Of a DNA stretch of 64,000 nucleotides, positions 7,180 through 15,861 are shown in pieces. A program made the translations under genes and the position numbers. Every line of letters starts with the position of its first letter. Positions within the stretch are counted from its first letter, which is position 1. The notes under the pieces are model-generated. The model searched no databases and had not been told where the DNA came from. It saw nothing but the letters and a program-made list of their open reading frames with translations. Origin of the DNA: Saccharibacillus alkalitolerans (GTDB lineage Bacteria; Bacillota; Bacilli; Paenibacillales; Paenibacillaceae); assembly GCF_011090185.1 (NCBI RefSeq), contig NZ_JAAFGS010000002.1:310001-374000 (forward strand), in the 5' to 3' direction.

Positions 7180-9000
7180 TTAAGCGAGTTCTCCGCCTTT
7201 TCCCGGACGGTGGACACATACCCGGTTTCGTCCGGACTCCTTGGCTTGATAAAGGGCTTGATCGGCCGCTTCGATCAGCCCCTGCCGATCCAATCCTGTG
7301 CCCCATTCGGCTACGCCGAAGCTTGCCGTAATCTTGTATTTGCGCGAAGGCGATTCCGATTCCAGCTTTTCCCGGATTCGCTCGGCCGTAAGTCTCGCTT
7401 CTTCCAGCCTTGTCCCGGGCAGCAGCACAGCGAATTCTTCCCCGCCGAAACGCACCGGAATATCGCCCGGACCGACGCAGTCTTCAAGCCGCTTGGCCAG
7501 ATGCTTCAACACAAGGTCGCCCTCCGGATGTCCCCATGTGTCGTTGAACAATTTGAACCGGTCGACGTCGAGCAGGATCAGGCTGAACGGATTATCGCGT
7601 TCGCTCTGTCCGTATTTGTCCGCGAGCATCTCCAGCGAATGATCGAAATGTCTGCGGTTCCATAATCCCGTCAGCGAATCGTGCAGAGCCATTTCCCGAA
7701 TCCGGGTCGTTTCCGTCGCGTTTTCCAGCGCCGTGACGATCATGGGGGCCAGCAGTTCGAGGCGTTCCTTATCCTGTTGGGAAAAAGCGTTCCTGCCGCT
7801 GGACATCAGGTTCAGCACGCCGAAAATCCGGACTTCTTTTCTTAAAATGATATGCATGGAAGAACGAATTCCGTTCTCGTACAGTTTATCCGTGATGACG
7901 CCCTTGGCCCGGTACTGCGACCAGTCGGCATGAATCATCGAAAATCCGCCGCGCAGCAGATCGTACACGTCCCCTTCTTCTCCGCCGAGCGGAATGTCCT
8001 GCCGGGTAAACGAATCGTGCTCGAACAGCGCTTTGATCGAAAACCCGTATTTTTCGTTCTGGGTGATGACCGAGACCCGATCGCAGGGAACCAGCGACCG
8101 GATCGAATCCAAAGTCACCCGGTAAGCTTCTTCGATGCTGCGCGTCTGATTCAGCACATTGATCATCCGGTAGGTTTCTTTCAAGATAACCTTCTCCCTG
8201 GCCATCTCTTCGTGCATCATACCGAAACTGCCTACCAGACGACCGATTTCGTTGTCTTCGCGATAGGCCGGCAGCCCGGAATGAATATTGCCCGCTTCGT
8301 ACGAAGCGACGGCTTCGTCCAGCTGGATGATCGGCCGGGTAATTCGGGTCAATCCTTTTTGCAGATAAAAGAGCATGATGAACTGGACCACGATGAATAT
8401 CGCTCCGACTGCGCCGAACAAGTAATACAGATTGCGCAGCATGACCGCCCGGCGATCATCGCGCAGTTTTTCGACGATTTTCAGCGTATCTTCTTCCGCC
8501 GCCCGGAAAGTATCGAACTGCTGCTTGCCGCTCAGCAGTTCCGTTTTCGTAATCGTTCCGCCGGCCACGATCTTTCGGACCTGCGGATCTCCGTACTCGG
8601 TCTTCCACTTTATTCCTTCCTCGATCAGGGCGGCGACTTTTTCCTGCAAATCGGGATATTCCTTTACCCCTTCGCTCCCGTTCGACAGGCCCGCGGCGAC
8701 TTTGGCGTATTTCTGCACGCCTTCGTCGAACGACTCGAGGAACTGCACGTCTCCGGTCAGCAGGAAGCCCCGCTGTCCCGTCTCCTGGTCGATCAGCGCG
8801 TTCTCGAGCATCAGCAGCTGAATGCGCAGATCGGCCGCCTGCCGTACCTTTTGATAATCGGCCCGTACGGAATGCGCCATGTAGCCGAACCCGAAAATGA
8901 CATTCAACGCGAATATAATCATGAATAGGATATTGACTCTGATTAGATTGGAACCTACGAACTTTTTGCCCCGCAAAAGGTCCTGCAGCATTTTATTCAT
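7180..9000 (-). CDS. CHASE3-HAMP-GAF-GGDEF diguanylate cyclase
   Basis: Membrane-bound enzyme expected to make cyclic di-GMP. The 606-residue order is: transmembrane helix (about 19-41); extracellular CHASE3 sensor with the hallmark DQETGQRGFLLTGD (about 45-190); second helix (about 200-222, FGAVGAIFIVVQFIMLFYL); HAMP; GAF (about 300-435, with SLVPCDRVSVI and IRSSMHIILRK); and GGDEF. The active-site loop is GGEEF, which is competent in known cyclases. The start of the domain, HDSLTGLWNRRHFD, is intact. No RxxD inhibitory site lies at the usual five-residue distance before GGEEF. The start at 9000 follows GGAGGC; an upstream in-frame start would run into the neighbouring terminator. No c-di-GMP effector gene is adjacent. 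Confidence 0.92.
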   Translation of the reverse strand: MNKMLQDLLRGKKFVGSNLIRVNILFMIIFALNVIFGFGYMAHSVRADYQKVRQAADLRIQLLMLENALIDQETGQRGFLLTGDVQFLESFDEGVQKYAKVAAGLSNGSEGVKEYPDLQEKVAALIEEGIKWKTEYGDPQVRKIVAGGTITKTELLSGKQQFDTFRAAEEDTLKIVEKLRDDRRAVMLRNLYYLFGAVGAIFIVVQFIMLFYLQKGLTRITRPIIQLDEAVASYEAGNIHSGLPAYREDNEIGRLVGSFGMMHEEMAREKVILKETYRMINVLNQTRSIEEAYRVTLDSIRSLVPCDRVSVITQNEKYGFSIKALFEHDSFTRQDIPLGGEEGDVYDLLRGGFSMIHADWSQYRAKGVITDKLYENGIRSSMHIILRKEVRIFGVLNLMSSGRNAFSQQDKERLELLAPMIVTALENATETTRIREMALHDSLTGLWNRRHFDHSLEMLADKYGQSERDNPFSLILLDVDRFKLFNDTWGHPEGDLVLKHLAKRLEDCVGPGDIPVRFGGEEFAVLLPGTRLEEARLTAERIREKLESESPSRKYKITASFGVAEWGTGLDRQGLIEAADQALYQAKESGRNRVCVHRPGKGGELA

Positions 9001-9080
9001 CTTATCTGCCTCCGCCAAGCATTTGCTGTCCACGTTATTTATATCTGCCGGCAGGGGTGTTTTTTTTAGCAAAAACAAGA

Positions 9081-9109
9081 AAAGCCGCCGGCAAAAATGC
9101 GGCGGCTTT
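9081..9109 (-). terminator. Terminator of the membrane hydrolase gene
   Basis: AAAGCCGCC and GGCGGCTTT form a 9-bp stem around an 11-nt loop, followed on the minus strand by TTTCTTGTTTTT. It sits 18 bp beyond the stop at 9128. Confidence 0.8.
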
Positions 9110-9127
9110 CGATAAGACCTGTAGGGA

Positions 9128-11257
9128 TTAAACCAGATTCCAGAACATGACCGTATTCGCGACTGTCACCAGAGTGAACAGAATCGTATTCACGAAGGCC
9201 GGCAGCCAGACGTTGTTCGTCTTCTCGAACAGCTTGCGGGCGTAGATCGCCGCGACGATAAGCACCGGAACCAGGGCGAACAGCAGGATGCCGTTCAGAT
9301 TTTGGTCCGGATAGAGCGCGACGCCGCGGGCGAAATCGAGTCCGTACTGGGCGATGAGCCACAGGATCAGGCCGCCCACGTTCAGGAAGATCGCAAGCGC
9401 GTAGCCTCCTCTGCGCGAACGGGTATCCGCGTTCAGCGCGATCGCGCTGACGAAATAGTAGATCAGGAAGAACGGCATGTAGCGCAGCGCCGTCACGAAA
9501 TGTTCGAACGTGAACGTGCGCACCGCGAACGTCCAAATGCGGAAGTCCGTGCCGAACACGGCCTGCACGGCGAACAGCAGCAGATAGCCGACCGCGACGG
9601 CGAGAGCCGCCGTGCACAGACTGGCGACGATCGTTACCGGATTCAGGCTGATGCCGTAATCCCCGAAGCTCGCGCCGGAACGCTTCTTGTTGAAGTAATA
9701 GAACGCGAACGTGATGAACGCCGTGATCGAAGCGGACACCAGCGCCCAGTAGACGATCTGGTTCGTCGTCGGTTCGTTGAAGAACGGGCTCAGCGGCACG
9801 ATGCCGTCCGCCTTGGCGAACAAAATCCACAGGACGGCGGATACGATCGCGAGCACGGCGCCTCCGATGCCGACATGCTTCATCGCCGCGGATTTGCGGC
9901 CCGATACGAAGCCGACGACGGCGGACACGATCGACACGAACAGCAGCGCGATCGCGACGATCGTCAGGACGCGAAGTCCTCCGGCCTGCTTGTCCATCAG
10001 CGTCGGGAACAGGATCGCCGGAATCAGCGCGCTGAACACGATCGCGATCCAATACGCCGCCGTCTGTCCGCCGCGCAGCGGCTTGGCCAGAGGAGCGGTC
10101 ACCGTCGTGACCGCTTTTTTCAGGAACGGCAGACGGAGCAGCAGCGCCGACAGCGGCACGATCATCAGGAAGAAGCCGATCATGGCCACGAAGTTGAACG
10201 CTTCCTTCAGCCACCAGATCTGATTGCCGGACGACAGGCCGGCATCGGTCTGGCTCGGCGAAGTGACGCCTTCGAACGCGTGGGCGTAGAAGTCGATCAG
10301 GTGACCGGTCGTCTCCGGCGAGAAATGATTCCACGGATGCGTCTGGTTCGGCGTGTAAATGATCCGTTCGCCGCCCTGCGACGGACGTACGATCTGATCT
10401 TCGACTTTCACGTCGCCGGAGTCGACCGTATAATACCGCCCGGCCTGCGCTTGTTCCGCGCTGTCCGGACCGAGTCCCAGGAAGGCGCGTCCCGACAGCG
10501 TTTTGGCGAAGTCTTTGCGCATGACGGTGCCTACGATTTCTTTCTCTTCGGCCGTCTTCTCTTCGTCGGACTTATTGAAGAAGAACTCGTCGTAACGGCC
10601 GGCGATCATGCCGACCGTGCGGCTGCCGTAAGCGGCCGTCAGCTGATCCTGCGGCGCGACGGCCGCGGCGTAAGAGAAGTCCGATCCGACCGAGATCCCG
10701 GTATAGATCATTCGGTGCCCGGCTTGAAGCGCATTCATTTCGTCCATGTACATGGCGAGCAGCGTGGAGAAGCCGCCCATGGAATGGCCGCTGACCGCGA
10801 GGTACGCGTTGCCGTTCTCGTCCTTTTTCGTGTAAGGCTGGTCGTACATATACTTGGCGGCGTCGAACTGGGAGTAGATCCAGAACGTCGAGAACTGCTC
10901 GCCGACCTTGATATCGCCGTCCCAACGCGAATCGCCGTGATCGTACATGTCGAGCGCCAGCACGATGTAACCGCGTCTCGACATTTCGATCGCCGGCGCG
11001 TCCTGCATTTCTTTCGTATTGAGATAGCCGTGGGTAGTCACGATGACCGGACGGGGATCGTCCGGGCCCGCTCCTTTCGGCATGTACAGCAGACCGTTCA
11101 GCGTGCCGTGGTCGGCTTTGAACGAGATTTCCTTGACGTTCACTTTATAAAAAGAAGTGTTGAACATGCCGGCAAGCCAGCTGCCCAGCAGAATCAGAAC
11201 CAGGGACAAGGCCAGCAGGCCCGTCGGTTTCTTGAACAGATTGGATATCGTTTTCAC
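9128..11257 (-). CDS. Alpha/beta hydrolase fused to a polytopic membrane domain
   Basis: A 709-residue membrane protein. One N-terminal helix (about 14-31) is followed by an alpha/beta-hydrolase domain (about 40-330). The domain has THGYLN as the oxyanion region, the nucleophile elbow GHSMGG with Ser159, a candidate acid in GRYDEFFF near 225 and a candidate His in QTHPWNHF near 310. After about residue 350 come roughly ten predicted transmembrane helices, ending TVANTVMFWNLV. By the topology the hydrolase domain should lie outside the cytoplasmic membrane. The hydrolase resembles dienelactone/acyl-peptidase types; I do not recognise the membrane half and cannot name the substrate. It is monocistronic and flanked by its own terminator. 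Confidence 0.8.
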   Translation of the reverse strand: MKTISNLFKKPTGLLALSLVLILLGSWLAGMFNTSFYKVNVKEISFKADHGTLNGLLYMPKGAGPDDPRPVIVTTHGYLNTKEMQDAPAIEMSRRGYIVLALDMYDHGDSRWDGDIKVGEQFSTFWIYSQFDAAKYMYDQPYTKKDENGNAYLAVSGHSMGGFSTLLAMYMDEMNALQAGHRMIYTGISVGSDFSYAAAVAPQDQLTAAYGSRTVGMIAGRYDEFFFNKSDEEKTAEEKEIVGTVMRKDFAKTLSGRAFLGLGPDSAEQAQAGRYYTVDSGDVKVEDQIVRPSQGGERIIYTPNQTHPWNHFSPETTGHLIDFYAHAFEGVTSPSQTDAGLSSGNQIWWLKEAFNFVAMIGFFLMIVPLSALLLRLPFLKKAVTTVTAPLAKPLRGGQTAAYWIAIVFSALIPAILFPTLMDKQAGGLRVLTIVAIALLFVSIVSAVVGFVSGRKSAAMKHVGIGGAVLAIVSAVLWILFAKADGIVPLSPFFNEPTTNQIVYWALVSASITAFITFAFYYFNKKRSGASFGDYGISLNPVTIVASLCTAALAVAVGYLLLFAVQAVFGTDFRIWTFAVRTFTFEHFVTALRYMPFFLIYYFVSAIALNADTRSRRGGYALAIFLNVGGLILWLIAQYGLDFARGVALYPDQNLNGILLFALVPVLIVAAIYARKLFEKTNNVWLPAFVNTILFTLVTVANTVMFWNLV

Positions 11258-11319
11258 AAATTCGGCTCCTCGCGATTGGATCGCATCAGTCTATGAAATG
11301 TCGCTTATGAAGGCAGGAG

Positions 11320-11353
11320 AAAAACCGGCGGTCCGGATTCCAGCCGTACCGCC
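11320..11353 (-). terminator. Terminator after the dihydroxyacetone kinase gene
   Basis: GGCGGT and ACCGCC close a hairpin extended by CCGG pairing. On the minus strand it is followed by TTTTT. It lies 41 bp past the stop at 11394. Confidence 0.7.
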
Positions 11354-11393
11354 GCCCCTTGTTTTTATTTGCGTTCCCGCTTATTCGTTCTTC

Positions 11394-13154
11394 TTACTTC
11401 AAGCTGTCCGACAGCGCCGCGAAGATCACGCCGAGAGCGTGCGCTCCCGCATCCGGATACCCGATGCTGCGCTCGCCGACCGCGCCCGCGCGGCCCATGC
11501 GCGCCACGATCTCCTCCGTCTTTTTGGCTCCCGTCGCGGCCGCTTCCGCGCCTTTGGCGAACGCCGTTTTGACGTCGTCACCGGCAGCCGCGCTCGCCGT
11601 CCAGGCGTCCGCGCACGGAACCAGCGCGTCGATCAGCGTCTTGTCGCCGACGACCGCCCCGCGGCCGAAAGACCGCTCGCCGGTCGACTGGATGCCGGCC
11701 ACGGCGGCCTGCATCAGCTCCGCGAACCCGGAGACGTCCAGTTCCGTCTTGTCGCCCGCCGAGCGTCCGGCCGCGCGGAACGCGGAACCCCAGATCGGCC
11801 CGGAAGCGCCGCCGCAGTATTCCATGATGACGAGCGAGCACTCGTTCAGGAAACCGCCGATCGACTTGTCTTCATGGGCGAGGATGTCTTTCCATTCTCG
11901 CTTGAGCTGCTTGAAGCCTTTGGCGACGCTCATGCCGAAGTCGCCGTCGCCCGCGTGCGAGTCCAGCTCGCAGAACGGAATTTCGTTCTCGATGATGACC
12001 TCGCTCATCTTGTCGATCAGGTAGATCATGTTGCCCAGGGTAATCTTATCGCCCGATACCTTCGCGTATTCTTCCGGCGTCTCGACCTTGAACGAAGCCG
12101 GCAGATCGTCCGCGCCGGAACGGCGCAGTTCTTCGTAAGCCGGCGGCGCGACCGGACCGGACACTTTGAACGCCGGCGCGTCGCTTTCGCTCGACAGCAG
12201 ATTTTTCAGCTCGTCGTCCAGCTTCATGAACGTGACGGAGATGCCCGCCATGTCGATGCTCGTCATGTAGTTGCCGACGAACGTACGGTTGATCTTGATC
12301 TTCTTCTCCGTCAGCTCGCGCGTGACGGCATGGTTGAACAGATACAGCTCCTGCATCGGAGTCGCGCCGAAGCCGTTGATCAGCAGCGCGATCTCTTCGC
12401 CTTCGCCGCCCGCGAGCTTCATGTCGCGGATCAGGTCCGATACGGTGTGAGCCGCCAGCTCGTCGGCCGTGACCATCTTCTCGCGGCGGATGCCCGGCTC
12501 ACCGTGAATGCCGACGCCGTATTCGATCTCGTCTTCGCCGAGTTTGAACGTCGGCGTGCCTTTGGCCGGCACCGTGCAGGACGTCAGCGCGAAGCCGATG
12601 CTGCGCACGTTCGCCGCCGCTTTCTCGGCGGCCGCCTTGACCTCGGCCAGGCTGCGGCCTTCTTCGGCCGCGGCGCCCGCGATCTTGTGCACGAGCACCG
12701 TGCCCGCCACGCCGCGGCGTCCGACGGTATAGAGGCTGTCCTCGACGGCGATGTCGTCGTCGACGCGGACGTAATCGACCTCGATGCCGTCTTCGCCCGC
12801 CAGATGGGCGGCGTTCTTGAAGTTCATCATGTCGCCGCTGTAATTTTTGATGATGAGCAGCGCGCCCTTGTCCCCGGCGGTCGCTTTGATCGCCTGGTAC
12901 ACCTGAATCTGCGAAGGCGAAGCGAATACGTCGCCGCAGACCGCCGCGTCCAGCATCCCTTTGCCGACAAAGCCGGCGTGCGCCGGTTCGTGGCCGCTGC
13001 CCCCGCCGCTGATCAGCGTGACTTTGTTCGCGTTCGGTTCTTTTTTCTTGATCACTTTATATTTCTGCACGAATTCCAGCTCGGGATGCGCCAGCGCAAG
13101 CCCGCTGCACATTTCCATAACAAGATCTTCCGGTTTGTTGATGACTTTTTTCAA
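11394..13154 (-). CDS. dhaK: ATP-dependent dihydroxyacetone kinase (DhaK-DhaL fusion)
   Basis: Cytoplasmic single-chain kinase phosphorylating dihydroxyacetone to DHAP. The 586 residues divide into a DhaK half (about 1-330) and a DhaL half (about 375-586). DhaK has TLISGGGSGHEPAHAGFVG at 46-64 and His217 in GVGIHGEPG, the residue that binds dihydroxyacetone covalently (E. coli DhaK His218). DhaL has the nucleotide/Mg site DSHAGDGDFGMS and the phosphate-binding CGGASGPIWGSAF. The fused form is the ATP-dependent type, in contrast to the PTS-linked DhaKLM. It starts 30 bp after gldA on the same strand, so glycerol dehydrogenase and kinase make one unit: glycerol to dihydroxyacetone to DHAP. Confidence 0.94.
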   Translation of the reverse strand: MKKVINKPEDLVMEMCSGLALAHPELEFVQKYKVIKKKEPNANKVTLISGGGSGHEPAHAGFVGKGMLDAAVCGDVFASPSQIQVYQAIKATAGDKGALLIIKNYSGDMMNFKNAAHLAGEDGIEVDYVRVDDDIAVEDSLYTVGRRGVAGTVLVHKIAGAAAEEGRSLAEVKAAAEKAAANVRSIGFALTSCTVPAKGTPTFKLGEDEIEYGVGIHGEPGIRREKMVTADELAAHTVSDLIRDMKLAGGEGEEIALLINGFGATPMQELYLFNHAVTRELTEKKIKINRTFVGNYMTSIDMAGISVTFMKLDDELKNLLSSESDAPAFKVSGPVAPPAYEELRRSGADDLPASFKVETPEEYAKVSGDKITLGNMIYLIDKMSEVIIENEIPFCELDSHAGDGDFGMSVAKGFKQLKREWKDILAHEDKSIGGFLNECSLVIMEYCGGASGPIWGSAFRAAGRSAGDKTELDVSGFAELMQAAVAGIQSTGERSFGRGAVVGDKTLIDALVPCADAWTASAAAGDDVKTAFAKGAEAAATGAKKTEEIVARMGRAGAVGERSIGYPDAGAHALGVIFAALSDSLK

Positions 13155-13184
13155 AACGTGAACCCTCCTCTTTCTCTTCCGGGC

Positions 13185-14321
13185 TTAAAGCCCTTTGGAC
13201 GCTTTGTACGCGCTGCCGATTCGGTCGGCCGCCTGAACGGCTGCCGCCACCTCTTCTACCGTAACCGGGAAAGGCATGGCATGAATCGATTCTTCCGGGA
13301 TGCAGGCTTTTTCCGCCACTTCCAGCAGCTCTTCGCGGGTCATCGACTCCACGCCGATATCCGCCAGGCAGACCGGCAGACCGACCGAGAGGCAGAAGTC
13401 CATCACCTGGTTCAGTTCTTCGGTCGGGGCATTCTCCAGCACCAGCTGCGCGATCGTGCCGAACGCCACTTTTTCGCCGTGGAAGTAATGGTGCGTGCCT
13501 TCCAGCGCCGTCAGGCCGTCGTGGATCGCGTGGGCGGCCGCCAGGCCTCCGCTTTCGAAGCCGAGACCCGACAGCAGGATGTTCGTTTCGACGATGTTTT
13601 CCAGCGCCTGAGTCACGACGTTCGCGTCGCAGGCCGCTTTCGCCTTCAATCCGTCGCGCAGCAGCATCTCGTAGCAGAGCGTCGCCAGCGCCATGGCCGC
13701 GTTCGTGCCGAACGCCGGAGCCGTCAGCCCTTCGCGGACGCCGCTCGGCAGTCCCGCGTTGACTTTCGAGTACGAACGCGACGTCGCGCGGGCTTCGAAA
13801 TACGTGGACAGCGCGTCGCCCATGCCGGAGACGAGGAATCTCGTCGGCGCGTTCGCGATGACGGTCGTGTCGACCAGCACCACGCTCGGGCTCTGCTTGA
13901 AGTACGCATAATCGTCGAACGCGCCTTCCGGCGTGTACAGCACGGCGGAGTGGCTGGTCGGCGCGTCCGTCGCGGCGATCGTCGGGCAGATGATCAGCGA
14001 CTCGCCTTTCGCCACGCACTTGGCCGCGTCGATCGCTTTGCCTCCGCCGAGGCCTACGATGCAGTCGCAGTTGTTTTCCGCCGCGATCCGCTCGAGACGC
14101 GCCACTTCCTGACGGGAGCATTCGCCCATAAAACCGCTTTCAACGAAAGTGACTCCGAACTTCTCCGCGGTAGCGTCGAGCTTGTCTTTGACGCGCGCCG
14201 CGTCGTCCGGATGGGCGATCAGCAGAGCCGACTTGCCGAACGAGCCGACGAAGTAACCCAGATTCAGCAGTTCGTTTTCTCCCTGTACATACTTCGACGG
14301 GCTGATAAAAGCTTTTCTCAT
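13185..14321 (-). CDS. gldA: Glycerol dehydrogenase (iron-type alcohol dehydrogenase)
   Basis: NAD-dependent oxidation of glycerol to dihydroxyacetone. The 378-residue product has the family opening FISPSKYVQGENELLNLG, the NAD-binding GLGGGKAIDAAK near residue 92-103 and PTIAATDAPTSHSAVLY near 113-130. The metal site is formed by Asp in MGDALSTYFEA, His in AAHAIHDGL and His in THHYFHGEKVAFG, all intact. It is the first gene of the leftward gldA-dhaKL unit and is divergent from a PocR-type regulator. A perfect cre box in the shared intergenic region suggests catabolite control. Confidence 0.94.
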   Translation of the reverse strand: MRKAFISPSKYVQGENELLNLGYFVGSFGKSALLIAHPDDAARVKDKLDATAEKFGVTFVESGFMGECSRQEVARLERIAAENNCDCIVGLGGGKAIDAAKCVAKGESLIICPTIAATDAPTSHSAVLYTPEGAFDDYAYFKQSPSVVLVDTTVIANAPTRFLVSGMGDALSTYFEARATSRSYSKVNAGLPSGVREGLTAPAFGTNAAMALATLCYEMLLRDGLKAKAACDANVVTQALENIVETNILLSGLGFESGGLAAAHAIHDGLTALEGTHHYFHGEKVAFGTIAQLVLENAPTEELNQVMDFCLSVGLPVCLADIGVESMTREELLEVAEKACIPEESIHAMPFPVTVEEVAAAVQAADRIGSAYKASKGL

Positions 14322-14450
14322 AATAATTCCCTCCGTTTATAAAATGAATGTGCCGGCCGTGACCGGGTGCCTGAAGAGTGCGATAAAAGTGGCTAAATTG
14401 TGTCTTGGCCGCGCTTTCCTCCATGATAATCCACAAATTTTAGGTTTACA

Positions 14451-14478
14451 TTGGACTTTAAGAGCAATATATTATAAT
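14451..14478 (+). promoter_or_regulatory. Sigma-A-like promoter of the PocR-type regulator
   Basis: TTGGAC (14451-14456) and TATAAT (14473-14478) are spaced by 16 bp, about 118 bp upstream of the chosen GTG start. The long leader between them contains a cre box. Confidence 0.5.
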
Positions 14479-14524
14479 CTGCAATCGTAATTTAATGTAC
14501 TTCGCCTGCGAAATGGCACCTTTT

Positions 14525-14539
14525 TGTCATCGCTTACAA
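14525..14539. promoter_or_regulatory. Candidate cre (CcpA) box, gldA/pocR intergenic
   Basis: Read on the minus strand, TTGTAAGCGATGACA fits the B. subtilis cre consensus WTGNAANCGNWNNCW at every constrained position. It lies downstream of the regulator's promoter and about 200 bp upstream of gldA, so glucose repression of glycerol use would be expected. Confidence 0.6.
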
Positions 14540-14595
14540 CTTCTTTTTATCATTAATCAGTGTTCAAAATCCCATTTCCGAAAGAAGGAATCCCC

Positions 14596-15633
14596 GTGAT
14601 CGGCGAACACCTCAGCATTCAAAAAATTTTCGATCTGCCAAAATGGGAGCGCCTTCAAGATTCCCTTGCCTCCGTCACCAAGCTGGCGATTCTGACCGTT
14701 GATTACAAAGGCAACGCCGTCACCAGCCACAGCGGCTGCCAGTCGTTCTGCAAAGCAGTGCGCCAGGACGAAGACCTGCTGCCCTACTGCCAGAAATGCG
14801 ATTCGCGCGGCGGGCTGGAAGCGGTCCGTTCGAATAAACCTTACATCTATCTCTGCCATTACAACATCATCGATATCGCGGTTCCCGTCATCATCGACGA
14901 CAAATACATAGGCGCCGTCATGGCTGGACAGGTCCGGCTCTCCGATCCTTCCGGTTCGGCCGAACTGGAACAAATTCTGACGTCCAAGAACCGCAAACTG
15001 TACAGCGAAAAATGGGAAAAGCTGAAGGACCATTACGCCGACCTTCCCGTCATGTCCTACCAGGAAATCGTCACGATCGCAGGCATGCTCTCGCTGCTGT
15101 GCAGCTATATCGTGGAAGAGGCGCTGAACAAAAATTTGATCGTGGAAATGTTCGAAAAAGCGTCTTCTTCCGGCACCGGCGCCTCTCCACGTCTGTCCGA
15201 TATTCTGCCCGGCTATACGATGAAAAATCTGGAGAACGTGCGCAAGGAAATGACCCATATTTTGGCCGGAGCCTATTTGGGCGCCGAAGAAGAAGAGGGC
15301 GAACGATGCGCCAACCCGGTGCTGAAGCCCGCTTTCGATTATTTGTATGCGCACAAAAGCGAATCCGTCCCGCTGAAAAAGATGGCCGAACTCTGCCATA
15401 TCAGTCCCAGCTATTTCAGCCGCCTGTTCGCCAAAGAAACGGGAGAAAGCTATTCCGGTTATACGGCCCGCCTGAAGATCAAATGGGCGAAGCAGCTGCT
15501 TGAGAACACGGACATGCCGGTGGCGCAGATCAGCGGCGAGTTGGGCTTCAACGAGCCGGGATACTTTATCAAAACGTTCAAAAAGTACGAAGAAATCACG
15601 CCCGCCGTATATCGCAAGTATTATAAATCGTAA
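14596..15633 (+). CDS. PocR-domain AraC-family regulator of glycerol/DHA genes
   Basis: Transcription regulator of 345 residues. The N-terminal PocR sensory domain (about 1-170) has the cysteine pattern HSGCQSFCKAVR, then LPYCQKCDSRGG and IYLCHYNIIDIAVPV; this domain occurs in regulators of diol, ethanolamine and related catabolism. The C-terminal AraC DNA-binding domain (about 245-345) has two helix-turn-helix units, in LKKMAELCHISPSYFSRLF and VAQISGELGFNEPGYFIKTF. I chose the GTG at 14596 because AAGGA lies seven bases upstream; another in-frame GTG 36 bp earlier has no ribosome site. Divergence from gldA-dhaKL makes it their likely activator, with glycerol or dihydroxyacetone as the inferred ligand. 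Confidence 0.88.
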   Translation: MIGEHLSIQKIFDLPKWERLQDSLASVTKLAILTVDYKGNAVTSHSGCQSFCKAVRQDEDLLPYCQKCDSRGGLEAVRSNKPYIYLCHYNIIDIAVPVIIDDKYIGAVMAGQVRLSDPSGSAELEQILTSKNRKLYSEKWEKLKDHYADLPVMSYQEIVTIAGMLSLLCSYIVEEALNKNLIVEMFEKASSSGTGASPRLSDILPGYTMKNLENVRKEMTHILAGAYLGAEEEEGERCANPVLKPAFDYLYAHKSESVPLKKMAELCHISPSYFSRLFAKETGESYSGYTARLKIKWAKQLLENTDMPVAQISGELGFNEPGYFIKTFKKYEEITPAVYRKYYKS

Positions 15634-15759
15634 CGAAAAACGGCGAATCGATGCCGGTCTTCGAGCCAACGGCCGCTGGTTCAGCGGAAAGCTCGACCGC
15701 AGCTTCGGCAATCCGTCGCTGTGGGTGAGCCCGTAAGCGTAAGCGTGCCGGAAACTTGC

Positions 15760-15785
15760 GCCGCCGAACAATTTCGGCGGCTTTT
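15760..15785 (+). terminator. Terminator of the PocR-type gene
   Basis: GCCGCCGAA and TTCGGCGGC form a 9-bp stem with a 4-nt loop followed by TTTT, 126 bp past the stop. Confidence 0.7.
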
Positions 15786-15824
15786 CGCGTGTCGCGGGTC
15801 TTTATTTCGGGTTATGAGTTATAG

Positions 15825-15840
15825 TAGAGTGATCGTTCTA
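15825..15840. promoter_or_regulatory. TetR operator, copy 1 (upstream of tetR-type gene)
   Basis: TAGAGTGATCGTTCTA is a TAGA-N2-GATC-N2-TCTA palindrome 21 bp before the TetR-type start. Fifteen of 16 bases recur upstream of the neighbouring transporter gene (16586-16601), which marks it as the regulator's binding site. Confidence 0.75.
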
Positions 15841-15861
15841 TCTATTTATGGAGGTATCGAC

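Noticed and set aside
11157-14342. A 1061-codon open frame on the plus strand antisense to dhaKL and gldA
   Set aside because: It is very Arg/Asp/Val-rich, matches no family pattern, and lies exactly opposite two convincing genes with intact catalytic motifs. High GC leaves long antisense frames open.
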